Source of the DNA: Ilex aquifolium
Taxonomy: Eukaryota; Streptophyta; Magnoliopsida; Aquifoliales; Aquifoliaceae
Length of the DNA stretch: 64,000 nt
NCBI GenBank assembly: GCA_951799425.1
Contig: OX637402.1
Location: forward strand, 9,824,001-9,888,000
Direction of reading: 5' to 3'
Under the pieces are notes generated by a model. That model was not told the origin of the DNA. It searched no databases and saw only the letters and a program-made list of their open reading frames with translations. Numbering within the stretch: position 1 is the first letter of the stretch; the number at the start of each line of letters is the position of its first letter. Both the position numbers and the translations under genes were made by a program. Shown piece by piece: positions 33,628 to 45,978 of the stretch.

Positions 33628-35600
33628 TGATTAACCCTAAATTGTGTGTAAATTCAAAAATCAAAAAACTTGAATTAGTATAACAAATGCACTAAGAATT
33701 AGTACTTAGAGTGAATTAGGGTTTGTGCGGGAATAATACTAGTTATAACATTTTATCTCAAAGTTGTAGGACAAATGCTGAAATAACGCAAGACCAAGGG
33801 AGCAATGTCAAGGGAATGTAAAGAATGAAGGCCAAAGTGTAATTACCCAACGTGAAGACTCAGCATGCATGCAAGTGGCCGTTTCCAGCAAAGCACCACC
33901 GTCCGGACGGTGGGACTGCCGTCCGGACGGTCACCCTTGTCAGACTCAGCCTCATCTCTTCCCCCACTTGCCTTCATTTGCCTATAAATACTGCAGCTTC
34001 TTCTGCATTTCCTACGGCCGGACTGAGGCAGAAAAGAAGAGAGAAACAGAGAGATCTGAGAGAGATTCTGAAGTTCTGAAGTTCTGAAGAGAGAAAAAGA
34101 GAGAAAGAAAAGAGAAGAGAAAATACACTCCGGTCCGTGTTATACTTCAGTCCTAAGTCCTGTACTTTTATAGTTTTTGTGTAGCTTTCAATTCGAATAG
34201 TTGAACTGCCGCCACTTTTTCATCTTAACTGATTATAAGAGTGGCTGTGTTTCAATCGTTCCCTGCGAAAGACATTTAAATTCCGCACTTTCCTTTTTGC
34301 TGTAATGACAACTGCTAGCTCTCCTTGCTTGTCTATAGCAATGGAGCGTGAGTAGTTCCGTATATCCTCCGGTTCGAGGGGAACACATGTATAATATTGA
34401 TCTGTTTTTGGAATTGCTGATGTTTTATTTATACGTTTATTATATATACAAGACGGGCCAGCTAGAATGACCCCGGCGTTCCTACCGGTATGGTTAATCC
34501 TCCACTGGAATGCTGAGGAAGTTCCACTGACGCCTGGTAGTATTATGTATATACAAGACGGGCCAGCTAGAATGACCCCGGCGTTTCCACCGAAATGCTG
34601 AGGAAGTTCCACTGACGCCTGGTATTACTATATATATAATAATATTGCCTGCTGGAATAACCCCGGTGATCCTCTCAGTATGGCTAGTCCTACACTGGAA
34701 CGCTGAGGAAGTTCTACTGTCTATATATATATATATATATATAAATATTACAAGATAACCTATTGAATAATTCAAGTATGCCGCTCAAGTAACTTCACTT
34801 TCTGGGTGATATATCTAAATACAGTGTAGCCTAAGAAGCAGCTGTATTATGATTAACTACCACCGGTTGACCTGACAAGTCGCCGGAAGATAGTCTGTAC
34901 CACCTGCGGATTTTACTTGAATTAATCAATTGGAACATCTAAGCCCAGTGTAGCCTAAGAAGCAACTGTGCTATATATTACCACCGGTGTAGCCTAAGAA
35001 GCAGCTGTGTTATGGTTTATTATATATATATACGTATTTGCAATCATGAGATCAAGTGAATAACTCAAGTATTCCTCATGAATGGCTTGTCCTTCTGGTT
35101 TGCTTGGGTTAATCATTTGACATAAATATACCCAGTGTAGCCTAAGAAGCAGCTGTGTTATAATATATATATACATCAGACCTACCGGTTAGCTTGCCAG
35201 TAAAATGGAAGTTAACTGATGTGAGGTAGCAATTCCGTAACAAGACCGATGTAAAGCATGTGGGATCCTTGAACTGAAGGATATCTTTTATATTTCTGTC
35301 ATTAATCTGTTTTACTTACGCATTTTATTTCTGCACCTTTATTCCACCTGTTGTTTTAGAATCAAGTTTTTAACACCGTCATTAGACTAAGCTCACACCA
35401 CAAGCAATCAAACATCAAACTACTCCAAACAACCTTTTTATTGCTTTATTTTTATTTTATTTATTTTATTTTATTTTAATTACTAAAACTCTCTGTGGGA
35501 TCGATACTTGGACTCAAAAACCAAGAGAACTACAATTCGACCACTTATACTTGGGTGTAATATAATAATATAATTCTGACACACTAAAAAGTGCGAATCA
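33628..35600 (+). repeat. 3' LTR of F
   Basis: 1973 bases, nearly identical to 27049-29019, followed directly by GTACA and copy B sequence. Confidence 0.93.
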
Positions 35601-36532
35601 GTACATAATATATTTCAATACGTGCTAATCAAAGCAAATATAATGAGATTATTCAAAGAAAAGTTACCGCTGAATCGAAGATTCGTAGTTGAGTAGATGT
35701 AGCATTTCTTTCCAAGAAAGAATGGCTCTAATTCTGCATTTGGTTTTTTACATCTCCAATATATATAGAAAGAGTGTAATATTTTGCATGGTTTTCAAAA
35801 ATAAAGACATCTATTTGTGCTTCTAAGGTTAAGTTCGAATAAAAATATTGAGATAACGTACAGCTAAAATATGAAAGTCTCATGAGATCAGAGTATTTTT
35901 GCAAGGCATTAGAATATAATCCTAATCTAACTGTGAATTGTATGAAATATGTTTCCTATTTTAGTAATTTATGTTCTCATTTTGACAAAGACAATTTAAA
36001 CATACTTAAATTTCAAACATACTAGTTCAAACATATATAAGCAAAACTTAACTAAGTTCAAATCACACAAGCATAAAACATAAAACACAACTTCAAGTTT
36101 TAAGTGCAGAAATTGAAAGTGCATAACAAAAAAAAAGGTGAGTGAAAGAAAGCAATGTTTCAAGTAGACTCCCCTGGTCTTCAAGAAGTTGAAGGACCTC
36201 CTCCAAAATGCTGTCTAAATAGCCTTAATATTTCTGCCTGACTCTGTTCATATTCTGTCATACGCTGGCCAAGTTGATTGATGTTGGCATCCATTTGAGT
36301 GAGGGTGGCTTCTAATCCCAGCAAAATCTGTCTGTCGGTTCGGTCGTCCACAGGGATGTAAGGTTGATCCTCTTGTGGCTGCTGCTGTTCTTGTGGAATG
36401 AACTCCTCAGGTGGGTGGAATGGTTCTTCTTGTTGCTGCTGTTGTGGCTCTGCTGGTTGTACTTCAGGTACATCTTCTTGCTATCCTCCGTGACTTTTCT
36501 TCAATGAGGTTTTGTCTAATGCTCCATAGTGC
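35601..36532 (-). other. 3' untranslated region of copy B, part 2
   Basis: Continues the copy B 3' region after the F insertion, near-identical to 15500-16431 of copy A. It begins with the right GTACA of F. No separate gene is visible. Confidence 0.8.
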
Positions 36533-37225
36533 TCAACTTCCTTCCATACGGGGGTCAATGATTACACCATTATTCCTGCACAATTGAGATACTAACATGC
36601 CATACGGGAGTGAGGGCTTTTTGTTGGCTACCGTTAAGATCATTTGGTCTACGATTAGGTTCGGTAGATCGACACTGTGTCCTATCCCGAGTGCATATAG
36701 CAGGTAAGCTTGTTCGGTGTAGATTTGGTTTTTCTGTGCCCTGGGTAGTAAGTTGTTGACTGTGAACAAATTCAGAATTCTATATGTATTAGTCAAATCT
36801 CCTTGCTTGATATATTTGTTCGGTCTACCCCATCCAAAGTTTGGGTTATTCGTGACTTGTCTTCCTATGGCACTTAAATCAGGTAATTCATTCTCAGCAT
36901 ATGGGTACTGTGGGTTTGGTTCTCTCCGCATGGATTGGAAGAAATCAGCTATGGTGTTTGGTGTAACATGAAATATGGCACCTCTCACAAATGTACGTAA
37001 AAGTCTTTTTTCCACGATTATAGCATTACTGTAAAACTCACGGATTAAGCAATCATACACAGGTGCAGATAATCTAGCATAATCAACCCAACCTCTAGCA
37101 TGCAATATTTCTTTAATGCTTATAGCTTCAAAATCTTCAAAGATAATGGGTCTCTCCACAATTATTGTTTTAGTTCTAAAATGTTTATCATACCAGTCTT
37201 GTTGTTGGGAATTCTCGAACATCAC
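36533..37225 (-). CDS. Accessory ORF of copy B, plant transposon protein family
   Basis: 230 residues from an internal ATG, covering the conserved domain (ILHARGWVDYARLS through KPSLPYGMLVSQLC). It is nearly identical to residues ~53 onward of the copy A product. The open frame is shorter than in A, so this copy is probably broken (about two breaks). The same palindrome-plus-TATA cassette lies upstream at 37538-37589. Confidence 0.65.
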   Translation of the reverse strand: MMFENSQQQDWYDKHFRTKTIIVERPIIFEDFEAISIKEILHARGWVDYARLSAPVYDCLIREFYSNAIIVEKRLLRTFVRGAIFHVTPNTIADFFQSMRREPNPQYPYAENELPDLSAIGRQVTNNPNFGWGRPNKYIKQGDLTNTYRILNLFTVNNLLPRAQKNQIYTEQAYLLYALGIGHSVDLPNLIVDQMILTVANKKPSLPYGMLVSQLCRNNGVIIDPRMEGS

Positions 37226-37537
37226 CTCATCGAAGATGTCGTCTGGTTATGGTGGTGGTGGAGGTGCTTGTTGTTGCTCGGGTTGATTTGCTTGAGCCCT
37301 TCTTGATGATCTTCTTGGTCTTTGCCTCAAATCCATAATTTCTTGATTTCTCCGTGGATTCTCGGTTTTGAATGATTTCAATTGGTAAATATCTTCTAAA
37401 TGTTATGGGTAGGAGAATAATCGGAGCAAATGTGGTAGATTTTGATCAAATGTAGTGGATTTGGTAGGCTTTTCTTGAGTTTTTCGGGTTTGGTCGAAGT
37501 TTTGGAGGAGAACTGATCGGTTTTGCATGGAGGAGTG

Positions 37538-37589
37538 TATATATAGTAGGGACCACCGTCCAGACGGTGGGACTGCCGTCCGGACGGTC
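37538..37589 (-). promoter_or_regulatory. Candidate internal promoter of copy B
   Basis: TATATATA at 37538-37545 (minus strand) with an imperfect and a perfect CCGTCCGGACGG-type palindrome just upstream in sense (37556-37567, 37576-37587), the same as in copy A. Confidence 0.5.
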
Positions 37590-37952
37590 CCAACTCTCGG
37601 GTTTGATGTTTTTTCCTTTGTGTTTTGCTTGTATTTCTCCTGCAATGTTACTTCTTCAATTTCCTGCAATATACAAAATTTTCATATATATTCATTCTAC
37701 TAAAAACTTTTGCTCACCACTCTTTTTCGTCGTTAAAAATGGGTTTTTAATTTTTTATTTGTTATTGCTTATTTACGGAATTGCCTACTTAAATTATAGT
37801 TATTTACATTTATGTACATTTTTAAATACTTACTCTTATACTTATGTATATTTAGAAAAAACATGTACGTTTATACAAATATATACATTGTTTATAGATA
37901 TATTATAGTTATGTATATGTATACATATATACTTCTTCCAAAATTCTGTTGA

Positions 37953-38363
37953 TTATATTGAGTCGGAGTCAGAACTGCCTGGATTATTAATACCAGTGAC
38001 TCGACCAACTTCATTTCGAACGTACTTGGTTAACATCGGGGTGGAGTAGGATGGCGCCTCAGGGTAGTCCTTACTCTGCCCATACCTAATCCACCGTAAT
38101 TGATCGGACGCTCGACCTGAAATCGGTTCCGCACATGGATTGTATTGTCTTAAATGTTCTGTTCGACCGCATCTGACACAACCACCGAGACAATTTGCTC
38201 GTCTGTGTTTAGCATACGGACTTTTTCCACACAGTGGTCTTGGTTGACTTTCAAATATTTCCAGATTTCTGACTTTTCTGGCTTTTTGCATGATTAGTGC
38301 GTGAACGTCTTTTGGAAGATGACGCAGTATAATTAAACTTAACCAAAATAGTTTTACATCCAT
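37953..38363 (-). CDS. Carlavirus CRP-like cysteine-rich protein ORF, copy B
   Basis: 136 residues, identical to the copy A product except for one Arg/Gln difference near residue 88. It keeps the hydrophobic start, the SPYAKHRRAN basic stretch, C62-X2-C65, H70, C77 and the WIRYG segment. Position and spacing match copy A: between integrase and the accessory ORF, on the same strand. Because A and B are recent duplicates, their agreement does not by itself show selection. Identification and uncertainty are as for copy A. Confidence 0.7.
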   Translation of the reverse strand: MDVKLFWLSLIILRHLPKDVHALIMQKARKVRNLEIFESQPRPLCGKSPYAKHRRANCLGGCVRCGRTEHLRQYNPCAEPISGRASDQLRWIRYGQSKDYPEAPSYSTPMLTKYVRNEVGRVTGINNPGSSDSDSI

Positions 38364-38445
38364 ACTGTATATTCTCAGTTTAGTTTAATATAAGATAAAA
38401 GACTCTTTATCCGGTTCTTTAACGTCTGCCAGTTACAAAGACAAG

Positions 38446-38450
38446 ATATA

Positions 38451-38494
<44 letters not shown>
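38446..38494. repeat. (AT)n microsatellite, copy B
   Basis: About 24 AT units with one TT interruption; longer than the same tract in copy A (18345-18375). Confidence 0.9.
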
Positions 38495-38496
<2 letters not shown>

Positions 38497-38712
38497 CTAT
38501 CTGTTTAAAGTAGAAGAGTTATTTTAAAAGTAAAAATTAAATTCACATTCATACCTCCCCAATTTAAACTAATTACTAGTTGTGACGAAAGCACAGTAAT
38601 CATCAACATTGATGGTAGAACCTTGCTTCACCAAGTAGGATTCTGGCTGTTACTCAGGCGGTTTTCTCTGTCAAAGAAATTACAATGAATTAGTAGGATT
38701 AAGTGCTAATTT

Positions 38713-41700
38713 TCAAAGTAAATAGACAGGATCAGAAAGGTGCACAGCAGTGATGTTTTGAGTAAAAGTTTCATAATACGGTTTAAGCCTTTGACCGTTT
38801 ACTTTAAAGATAGTTCCGGTTACTGGATTTTCGATTTCAACTGCTCCGTAGTCAAATACTTGTTTGACGATGTAGGGACCTGTCCATCTTGATCTTAATT
38901 TACCTGGAAATAAACGAAGCTTTGCATTGTATAATAAAACTTTTTGAGATGGTTCGAAAGATTTCCGCATGATATTTTTATCATGGAAAATTTTTGTTCT
39001 TGATTTTGTGATTTTAGTGTTTTCATATGCTTCGTTTCTTAATTCTTCTAATTCATTGATTTGCAATTTTCGAGCTATTCCAGCCTTGTCTAAATCAAAA
39101 TTCATTGTTTTAATAGCCCAATATGCTCGATGTTCCAATTCTACAGGGAGATGACATGGTTTTCCGTACACTAGTCTATAAGGAGACATTGCTAAAATAG
39201 TTTTATATGCAGTACGGTATGCCCAAAGCGCATCAGTCAATCGTAAAGACCAATCTTTACGATCTGGGTTTACTGTCTTTTCTAGGATGTATTTTATTTC
39301 CCTATTGGCTAATTCAGCTTGGCCACTGGTCTGCGGATGGTATGGGGTGGATATTTTGTGTGAAATGGAATATTTTTTCATGAGGTTTTCAAAAACTTTA
39401 TTGCAAAAATGTAATCCACCGTCGCTTATAATGGTGCGAGGAATTCCAAATCTAGAGAGAATATTTTCTTTTAAAAATTTGATCACTTTTTTATGATCAT
39501 TATTTCGACAAGGAACTGCCTCGACCCATTTAGAGACATAGTCAACTGCGACCAGAATATATAGATAGCCAAACGATGGGGGGAACGGACCCATAAAATC
39601 GATGCCCCAGCAATCAAAAATTTCAATAATTAAAATAGGGTTTAGAGACATCATATTTCTTTTTGAAATATCTCCCATTCTTTGACATCTGTCACAGTTC
39701 AAACAAAAGATATGTGTATCTTTAAAAAGTGTTGGCCAATAAAATCCACACTGCATGATTTTTGCAGCTGTTTTTCTTGAAGCGAAATGGCCTCCGCATG
39801 CTTCAGAGTGGCAGAACTGAATTACTTGATTTCTTTCATGGTTAGGTATACAACGCCTTATTATTTGATCTTTACAATATTTAAACAAATAAGGGTCATC
39901 CCAGAAAAAATTACGTACTTCCCTTAGGAACTTGTTTGTATCAGATTTAGTGTAATTAGGAGGTATAGCTCCAGTGGCTAGATAGTTAGCTATATCCGCA
40001 TACCATGGTACTTCTGCTATTGCGAAAAGTTGTTCGTCTGGAAATGTTTCTTTGATTGGAATTGGTTCTTCCTTTATTTCGTAGTTTAATCTTGACAAGT
40101 GATCTGCTACTACGTTTTCTACTCCCTTTTTATCTTTGATTATAAGATCGAATTCTTGGAGTAATAGTATCCATCGCAGGAGACGTGGTTTAGTGTCTTT
40201 CTTTGTAAGTAGATATTTTAGGGCTGCATGATCTGTAAATACCACAATGGACGACCCAACCAAGTATGAACGAAATTTATCTAAAGCAAATACGACTGCA
40301 AGTAGTTGTTTTTCTGTGGTTGAATAGTTTATTTGGGTATCATTTAAAGTTTTGCTTGCATAATAGATCACGTATGGTTTCTTGTCTTTTCTTTGCCCTA
40401 ATACAGCTCCTATTGCATAGTCACTTGCGTCACACATTATTTCAAAGGGTAAGGACCAATCAGGAGATTGCATAATAGGTGCAGAAATAAGCATGTCTTT
40501 TAATTTGTTAAATGCGGATTGACATGTCTCACTCCATTCGAATGATGTATCTTGACATAATATATTGCATATAGGCTTAGATATTGAACTAAATTTTTTT
40601 ATAAATCTTCTGTAGAATCTTGCATGGCCTAAAAATGAGCGAATGTCTTTTACTGTTTTTGGTGGAGGCAGGTTTGCTATCAGATCGATTTTTGACTTAT
40701 CTACTTCGATTCCTTTTTTGGAGACTATGTGGCCTAAAACAATACCTTGTGTTACCATAAAATGATATTTTTCCCAGTTTAGGACAAGGTTTGTTTCCTC
40801 ACATCGAATGAGAACTTTTTCTAGATTTTCTAGACAGAGTTGGAATGAATCTCCATATACTGAAAAATCGTCCATGAAGACTTCTAAATATCTTTCTACC
40901 ATATCACTGAATATACTCAACATGCAACGTTGGAAGGTAGCTGGTGCATTACAAAGTCCGAATGGCATTCGTTTATATGCAAAGGTACCAAAGGGACATG
41001 TAAAAGTGGTTTTTTCTTGATCATCTATTGCAATTTCAATTTGGTTGTAGCCTGAATATCCATCCAAAAAGCAATAGTATGCATGCCCAGCTATTCTTTC
41101 TAAGACTTGATCTAAGAATGGTAATGGAAAATGATCTTTCCTAGTAAGAGAGTTTAATTTTCTGTAATCAATACATACTCGCCAGCCTGTGACTGTACGC
41201 ATTGGGACTAATTCATTTTCCTTATTTTGTATTACAGTGATTCCGGATTTCTTTGGAACGACTTGTGTAGGACTAACCCATTTGCTGTCAAATATAGGAT
41301 AGATGATTTTTGCATCTAATAGTTTGAGTATTTCATTGCGAACGACTTCTTTTAGATGTGGGTTTAGTCTTCTTTGCATTTGACGAGATGGTTTAGCATT
41401 TTCTTCCAGGTATATACAGTGAGTGCATAGGAGTGGATTTATACCTTTGATATCTGCTATTGTCCATCCAAGGACACTTTGATGATTTTTCAGTACTTCT
41501 GTTAATTCTTTCTCTTGTTTTTCAGATAAGTTTGCTGATATGATTACTGGATGAATTTTATTTTTTTCTAGAAAAACGTGTTTTAGATTGGTTGGGAGTG
41601 GTTTTAAGTATGTCTTAGCAATTTTTATGTTTTGTGCTACGGGTTCAGATATTGGTAATTTTTCACCTGGTGGATTTTCCACAGATTTATCTTCAGATTC

Positions 41701-44138
41701 GGTATCAGATATTGATTGTAACTCAAATATATCTTCTTCTTTTTTTAGAAAAGTGTTTTCAAAGAAACTTTGAGTCAGTGTATTAACACAATTTATTTCA
41801 AAGGGTTCTTCTTCGTCACTTTCTTCTTCTCTAGGTCGTTTTAAGCTGTTAAACACATTTAATTCTAGGGTCATGTTTCCAAATGATAATTTCATTATTC
41901 CGTTCCTACAGTTTATTACGGCATTTGATGTGGCTAGGAACGGGCGGCCCAAGATTAGAGGTATGGATATAGATGTTTCGTAAGTTGGTTCTGTGTCTAT
42001 GATGATGAAATCTGCGGGGAAATAGAATTGATCTATTTGAATAATAATATCTTCCACAATTCCTCGTGGAACTCTGATCGATCTATCGGCTAGTTGTAAT
42101 GTGACCTTGCAAGGTTTTAGTTCACTTAAGCCTAGCTGGGTATAGACGGAATATGGCATTAGATTACAACTAGATCCGAGGTCTAATAAGGCTCGATTGA
42201 TTCGGAAATTTCCAATGATACATGGAACTGTTGGATTACCAGGGTCTTTGTATTTAAGAAGAGTTTCATGATGTACGATAGTGTTAACTTGTTCAGTTAG
42301 AAATGTTTTTTTTTGTACATTAGTTCTTCTTTTTCTTTTACAAAGATCTTTTAGAAATTTAGCATATGCTGGAACTCGTTTAATTGCATCTAGTAATGGA
42401 ATGTTAAGTTTGACTTGTTTAAATATTTCCAAGATCTCAGCTTGATCTTTTTCGGATGTGAGTTTCTTAATTCTTTGGGGGAAAGGTAAAGGGATCGGAC
42501 ATGGTTGATCTTTTTCCTTTTCCTTTTCTGGTTCTGATTGTTTTAAAGGTTCTGGTTCAAGGGGTTCGTTTACCGGAATCGATTTACGTATGTTCTTTGC
42601 AATTTTAGGTTTTCTAGTTTTATTTATGATTTTCCCACTTCTTAGCGTTGTAATTGATTGTACTTGGCTTGGGGAAGGATCAGAAGTCACAAAATTAATT
42701 TGATTTTGATTTTGTGGAGGTTTTGGTTGGGAGGGAAATTTTCCTTTTTCTGGTATACTGAGGGATTGAGTCAGTTTAGCTAAATGACCCTTGATATCCT
42801 CAATACTCTGGGAAGTTTGAGTTTTAAATTCGTTAAAAACTTGAGTTGTTTGGTTATTAAAACTCATCTGATTTTGAATAAATTGGTTCATTGTGTCTTC
42901 CAGAGTTCTTTTATGTGGGGGTTGATATGGTTGGTATTGTTGTTGTGATTTTGTGCCTGTGGTGGTCCTTGTGTTTGATTTGTGGGTTGCGTGTTTCTCC
43001 AACTAAAATTTGGATGATTCCTCCATCCTGGATTGTAAGTTTCAGAATAGGGATTCATATAGGGCTTATTATTGTTGTTATAAGTTGGAATTGCATTAGA
43101 TTGTTCTATCAGAACTTCTTTGAATGCAGGTATAGTTGGACATTCTGCTGTAGGATGTCCTGACAACGCACAAATTTCACATATTTGTTCAGTAGTTGTT
43201 ATAAAAGACACTTGTTTTAGTTTTTTCATTTCTAGGGCTTCTAGTTTTCGAGATAAACTAGCCATTTTAGCTCTTAGATCATCATCTTCTTTTAATACAT
43301 ATTTTCCTCTTTCGGATGTAGATGGCTTATTTTCTACTATGTTAGACGAAGTCGAGTCCCACATTTGGGAGCTTTCCGAAATAGTATCAAAGAATTGGAA
43401 TGCTTCTTCGGGTCTTTTATTCATGAACTCCCCCTGTGCCATCATTTCAACAAACTGTCGCATTGCAGATGGGAGTGCATCATAAAAAAATCCGACTAAG
43501 GTCCAATCTTCGAATGCATGATGTGGACAGGATTGGAGAAGATCTTTGAATCTTTCCCAGCATTGATAAAAAGTTTCATTTTCTTTTACAGAAAAGTTCA
43601 TGATTTGACGTCTTAACGTGTTAGTACGATGTATAGGAAAGAACTTTTTAAAGAACTCAGTCTGTAAAGTTTGCCAATTTGTGATGGAGTTGGCTCTTAA
43701 GGTGTTAAGCCATTGTTTTGCTTTATCTTTTAAAGAAAATGGGAATAATTTTAGTTTGACCATTTCAGAGTTATCTTGCAACGTTCCACAGACTTCTTCA
43801 AATTCTTTCATATGAATGTAGGGATTTTCAGTTTCTAGACCATGGAATTGGGGTAGTAACTGGATAGTTCCTGATTTAATATTAATGTTTGGAGCGTCTG
43901 CTGGAAAGGCGAAACAGGATGGGACATTTGTTCGTGTAGGATGTAGATATTCTCTTAAAGGTCGGATGTTTTGGATGACTTCTTGTTCTCTAGGAGGTTC
44001 TTCCCTAGGTACGTTTCGAGCCATACTTAATTCAAACGATTCTTGTGTGGATGCAGAAGATGAGGATGAGGAAGAAGTGGATGAGTATGAGGGTTGAGCT
44101 GGCTGGTTTACTGAACCTACTGATGACCGTACAGACAT
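38713..44138 (-). pseudogene. Copy B gag-pol (about one break)
   Basis: Same order as copy A: capsid (44.1-43.3 kb), zinc knuckle [14 protein letters not shown] (~43.16 kb), Pro/Gln linker, and protease [14 protein letters not shown] (~42.18 kb). Reverse transcriptase (~41.2-40.6 kb) carries the FMDDFSVYG catalytic box at ~40.87 kb. RNase H follows (~40.43 kb), then integrase HHCC (~39.8-39.68 kb) and core (~39.6-39.3 kb). The capsid side and the protease-integrase side are each long and open; about one break lies in the gag linker region. Very close to copy A throughout. Confidence 0.9.
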
Positions 44139-44228
44139 AAACTATTTAAAAACAAACAGAAACAAATTATAAACAAACAACTACTTTATTTTTCTATTTT
44201 TTTATTTTTATTTTTTAATTACCGTAAC

Positions 44229-44246
44229 TCCCCGGCAACGGCGCCA
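44229..44246 (-). other. Primer-binding site of copy B (tRNA-Asp)
   Basis: Minus strand TGGCGCCGTTGCCGGGGA next to LTR3. Confidence 0.95.
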
Positions 44247-44252
44247 AAAACT

Positions 44253-45978
44253 TGATTCGCACTTTTTAGTGTGTCTGAATTATATTATTATATTACACCC
44301 AAGTATAAGTGGTCAAATTGTAGTTTTCTCGGTTTTAAGTCCAAGTATCGATCCCACAGAGAGTTTTAGTAATTAGAGGTTAAAGATAAAATAAAAACAA
44401 TAAAATAAAAATAAAGCCATAAAGAGGTTGTTTGGAGTAGTTTGATGTTTGAGAGCTTGTGGTGTGAGCTTAGTCTGTTCGAGTAACTTAACTTAATTAA
44501 AAGACGGAATTAAATTGCAACAATAATGAAATGCGTAAGTAAAGTAGATTAATGACAGAAATATAAAAGATATCCTTCAGTTCAAGGATCCCACATGCGT
44601 TATATTGGTCGTATTATGGAATTGCTACCTCATCTCAATTAACTTCCATTTTACTGGTAAGTCAATCGGCAGGTCTGATGTATACAAATAAGAACACAAT
44701 AGCTTCTTAGGCTCATTGTGGTAGTAATATATTATAACTCAGCTGCTCCTTAGGCTACACTGGTTATAGATGTCCAGTTGATTAATTCAAGCAGAATCCG
44801 CAGGTGGTATAGACTATCTTCCGGTGACTTGTCAGGTCAACCGGCGGTAGTTAATCATAATACAGCCGCTTCTTAGGCTAACTGTATTTAGATATGTCAC
44901 CCAGAAAGTGAAGTCACTCAAACGGCATACTTGAATTATTCAATAGGTTATCTTGTAATATATATATTGACAGTAGAACTTCCTCAGCGTTCCGGTGGAG
45001 GACTAGCCATACCGATAGGATCACCGGGGTTATTCTAGCAGGCAATATTATTATATATAGTAATACCAGGCGTCAGTGGAACTTCCTCAGCATTCCGGTG
45101 GAGGATTAACCATACCGGTAGGAACGCCGGGGTTATTCTAGCTGGCCCATCTTATATATATAATAAACGTATAGATAGAACATCAGCAATTCCATAAACA
45201 TATCAATATTATACATGTGTTCCCCTCGAACCGGAGGATATACGGAACTACTCACGCTCCATTGCTATAGACAAGCAAGGAGAGCTAGCAGTTGTCATTA
45301 CAACAGGAAATAAAAGTACGGAATTTAAATGTCTTTCGCAGGGAACGATTGAAATACAACCACTCTTATGATCGATTAAGATGAAAAAGTGGCAGCAGTT
45401 CAACTATCCGAATGGAAAGATACAACGAAAATATAAAAGTACAGGATGTAGGACTGAAGTATAACACGGACCGGAGCGTGCTTTCTCTTTTCTTTTCTCT
45501 CTTTTCTTTCTCTCTTTTTCTCTCTTCAGAGTTGCTTGAAAAATTCTCAGAACTTCTTGGTTTTTCTCTCGGCTTTCTCTTGTTCCGGCCTTATGAAATG
45601 AAGAGGGGGCAGCCTATTTATAGGCGTGGGAAGCAAGTGGGCAAGGAGATCAACTTGAACTCTGACAAAGGTAACCGTCCAGACGCCATCACCACCATCC
45701 GGACGGTGGTGCTTTGCTGGAATAATCAACTTGCATGGAATGCTGACTCCTTATTTTGCCTAATTATACTTTAGCCTCCAATGTTCCATTCTCTTGACAT
45801 TGCTCCTGCATCTTGTGTTTAATTCAGCATTTATCCTGCAAGTTTTAGATAAAATGTTAAAGCTAGGGTTATTCCTGCATAAACCCTAATTTACTCTAAG
45901 TACTAATTTTTAGTGCGTTCATTATACTAATTCGAGTTTTTTGATTTTTTTAATTTACATACTAATTAAGGTTAATCA
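44253..45978 (-). repeat. LTR3 of A+B (5' LTR of copy B)
   Basis: 1726 bases, TGATTAACC...GTGCGAATCA on the minus strand, flanked outside by CTTAC and G reverse transcriptase sequence. TATA box at 45615-45622. One of its TCCGGA palindromes is decayed relative to LTR1. Confidence 0.9.

Larger units (their letters stand above)
27049..35600 (+). mobile_element. Element F: gag-protease-only LTR retrotransposon
   Basis: A complete-looking insertion: 5' LTR, tRNA-Asp primer site, one 832-codon gag-protease ORF, ~2 kb noncoding 3' region, polypurine tract and 3' LTR, flanked by GTACA. It is in plus orientation inside copy B. The LTR ends, primer site and gag relate it to A/B, but its LTR is longer (~1972 against ~1727) and internally rearranged, so it is a sister subfamily. 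It has no reverse transcriptase, RNase H, integrase or accessory genes, so it resembles the non-autonomous TR-GAG type. The two LTRs differ by about seven substitutions and one TA unit (~0.4 percent). That is on the order of 0.1-0.2 million years if a rate near 1.3e-8 per site per year applies. Confidence 0.92.
12564..45978 (-). mobile_element. A+B: tandem Athila-like retrotransposon, three LTRs, two bodies
   Basis: Order on the plus coordinate: LTR1 (12564-14291), body A, LTR2 (24129-25854), body B (interrupted by F at 27049-35600), LTR3 (44253-45978), all in minus orientation. Only the outermost ends carry a target duplication (CTTAC). LTR2 therefore serves as 5' LTR of A and 3' LTR of B. 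The three LTRs differ from one another by about 1-1.3 percent by hand count and the two bodies by about the same. Each gag-pol shows about one break. The lineage is Athila by RT/integrase motifs, tRNA-Asp primer site and downstream accessory ORF. Confidence 0.9.

Noticed and set aside
12564-45978. A and B as two independent insertions side by side.
   Set aside because: They share one middle LTR and there is no target duplication at it; only the outer ends carry CTTAC.
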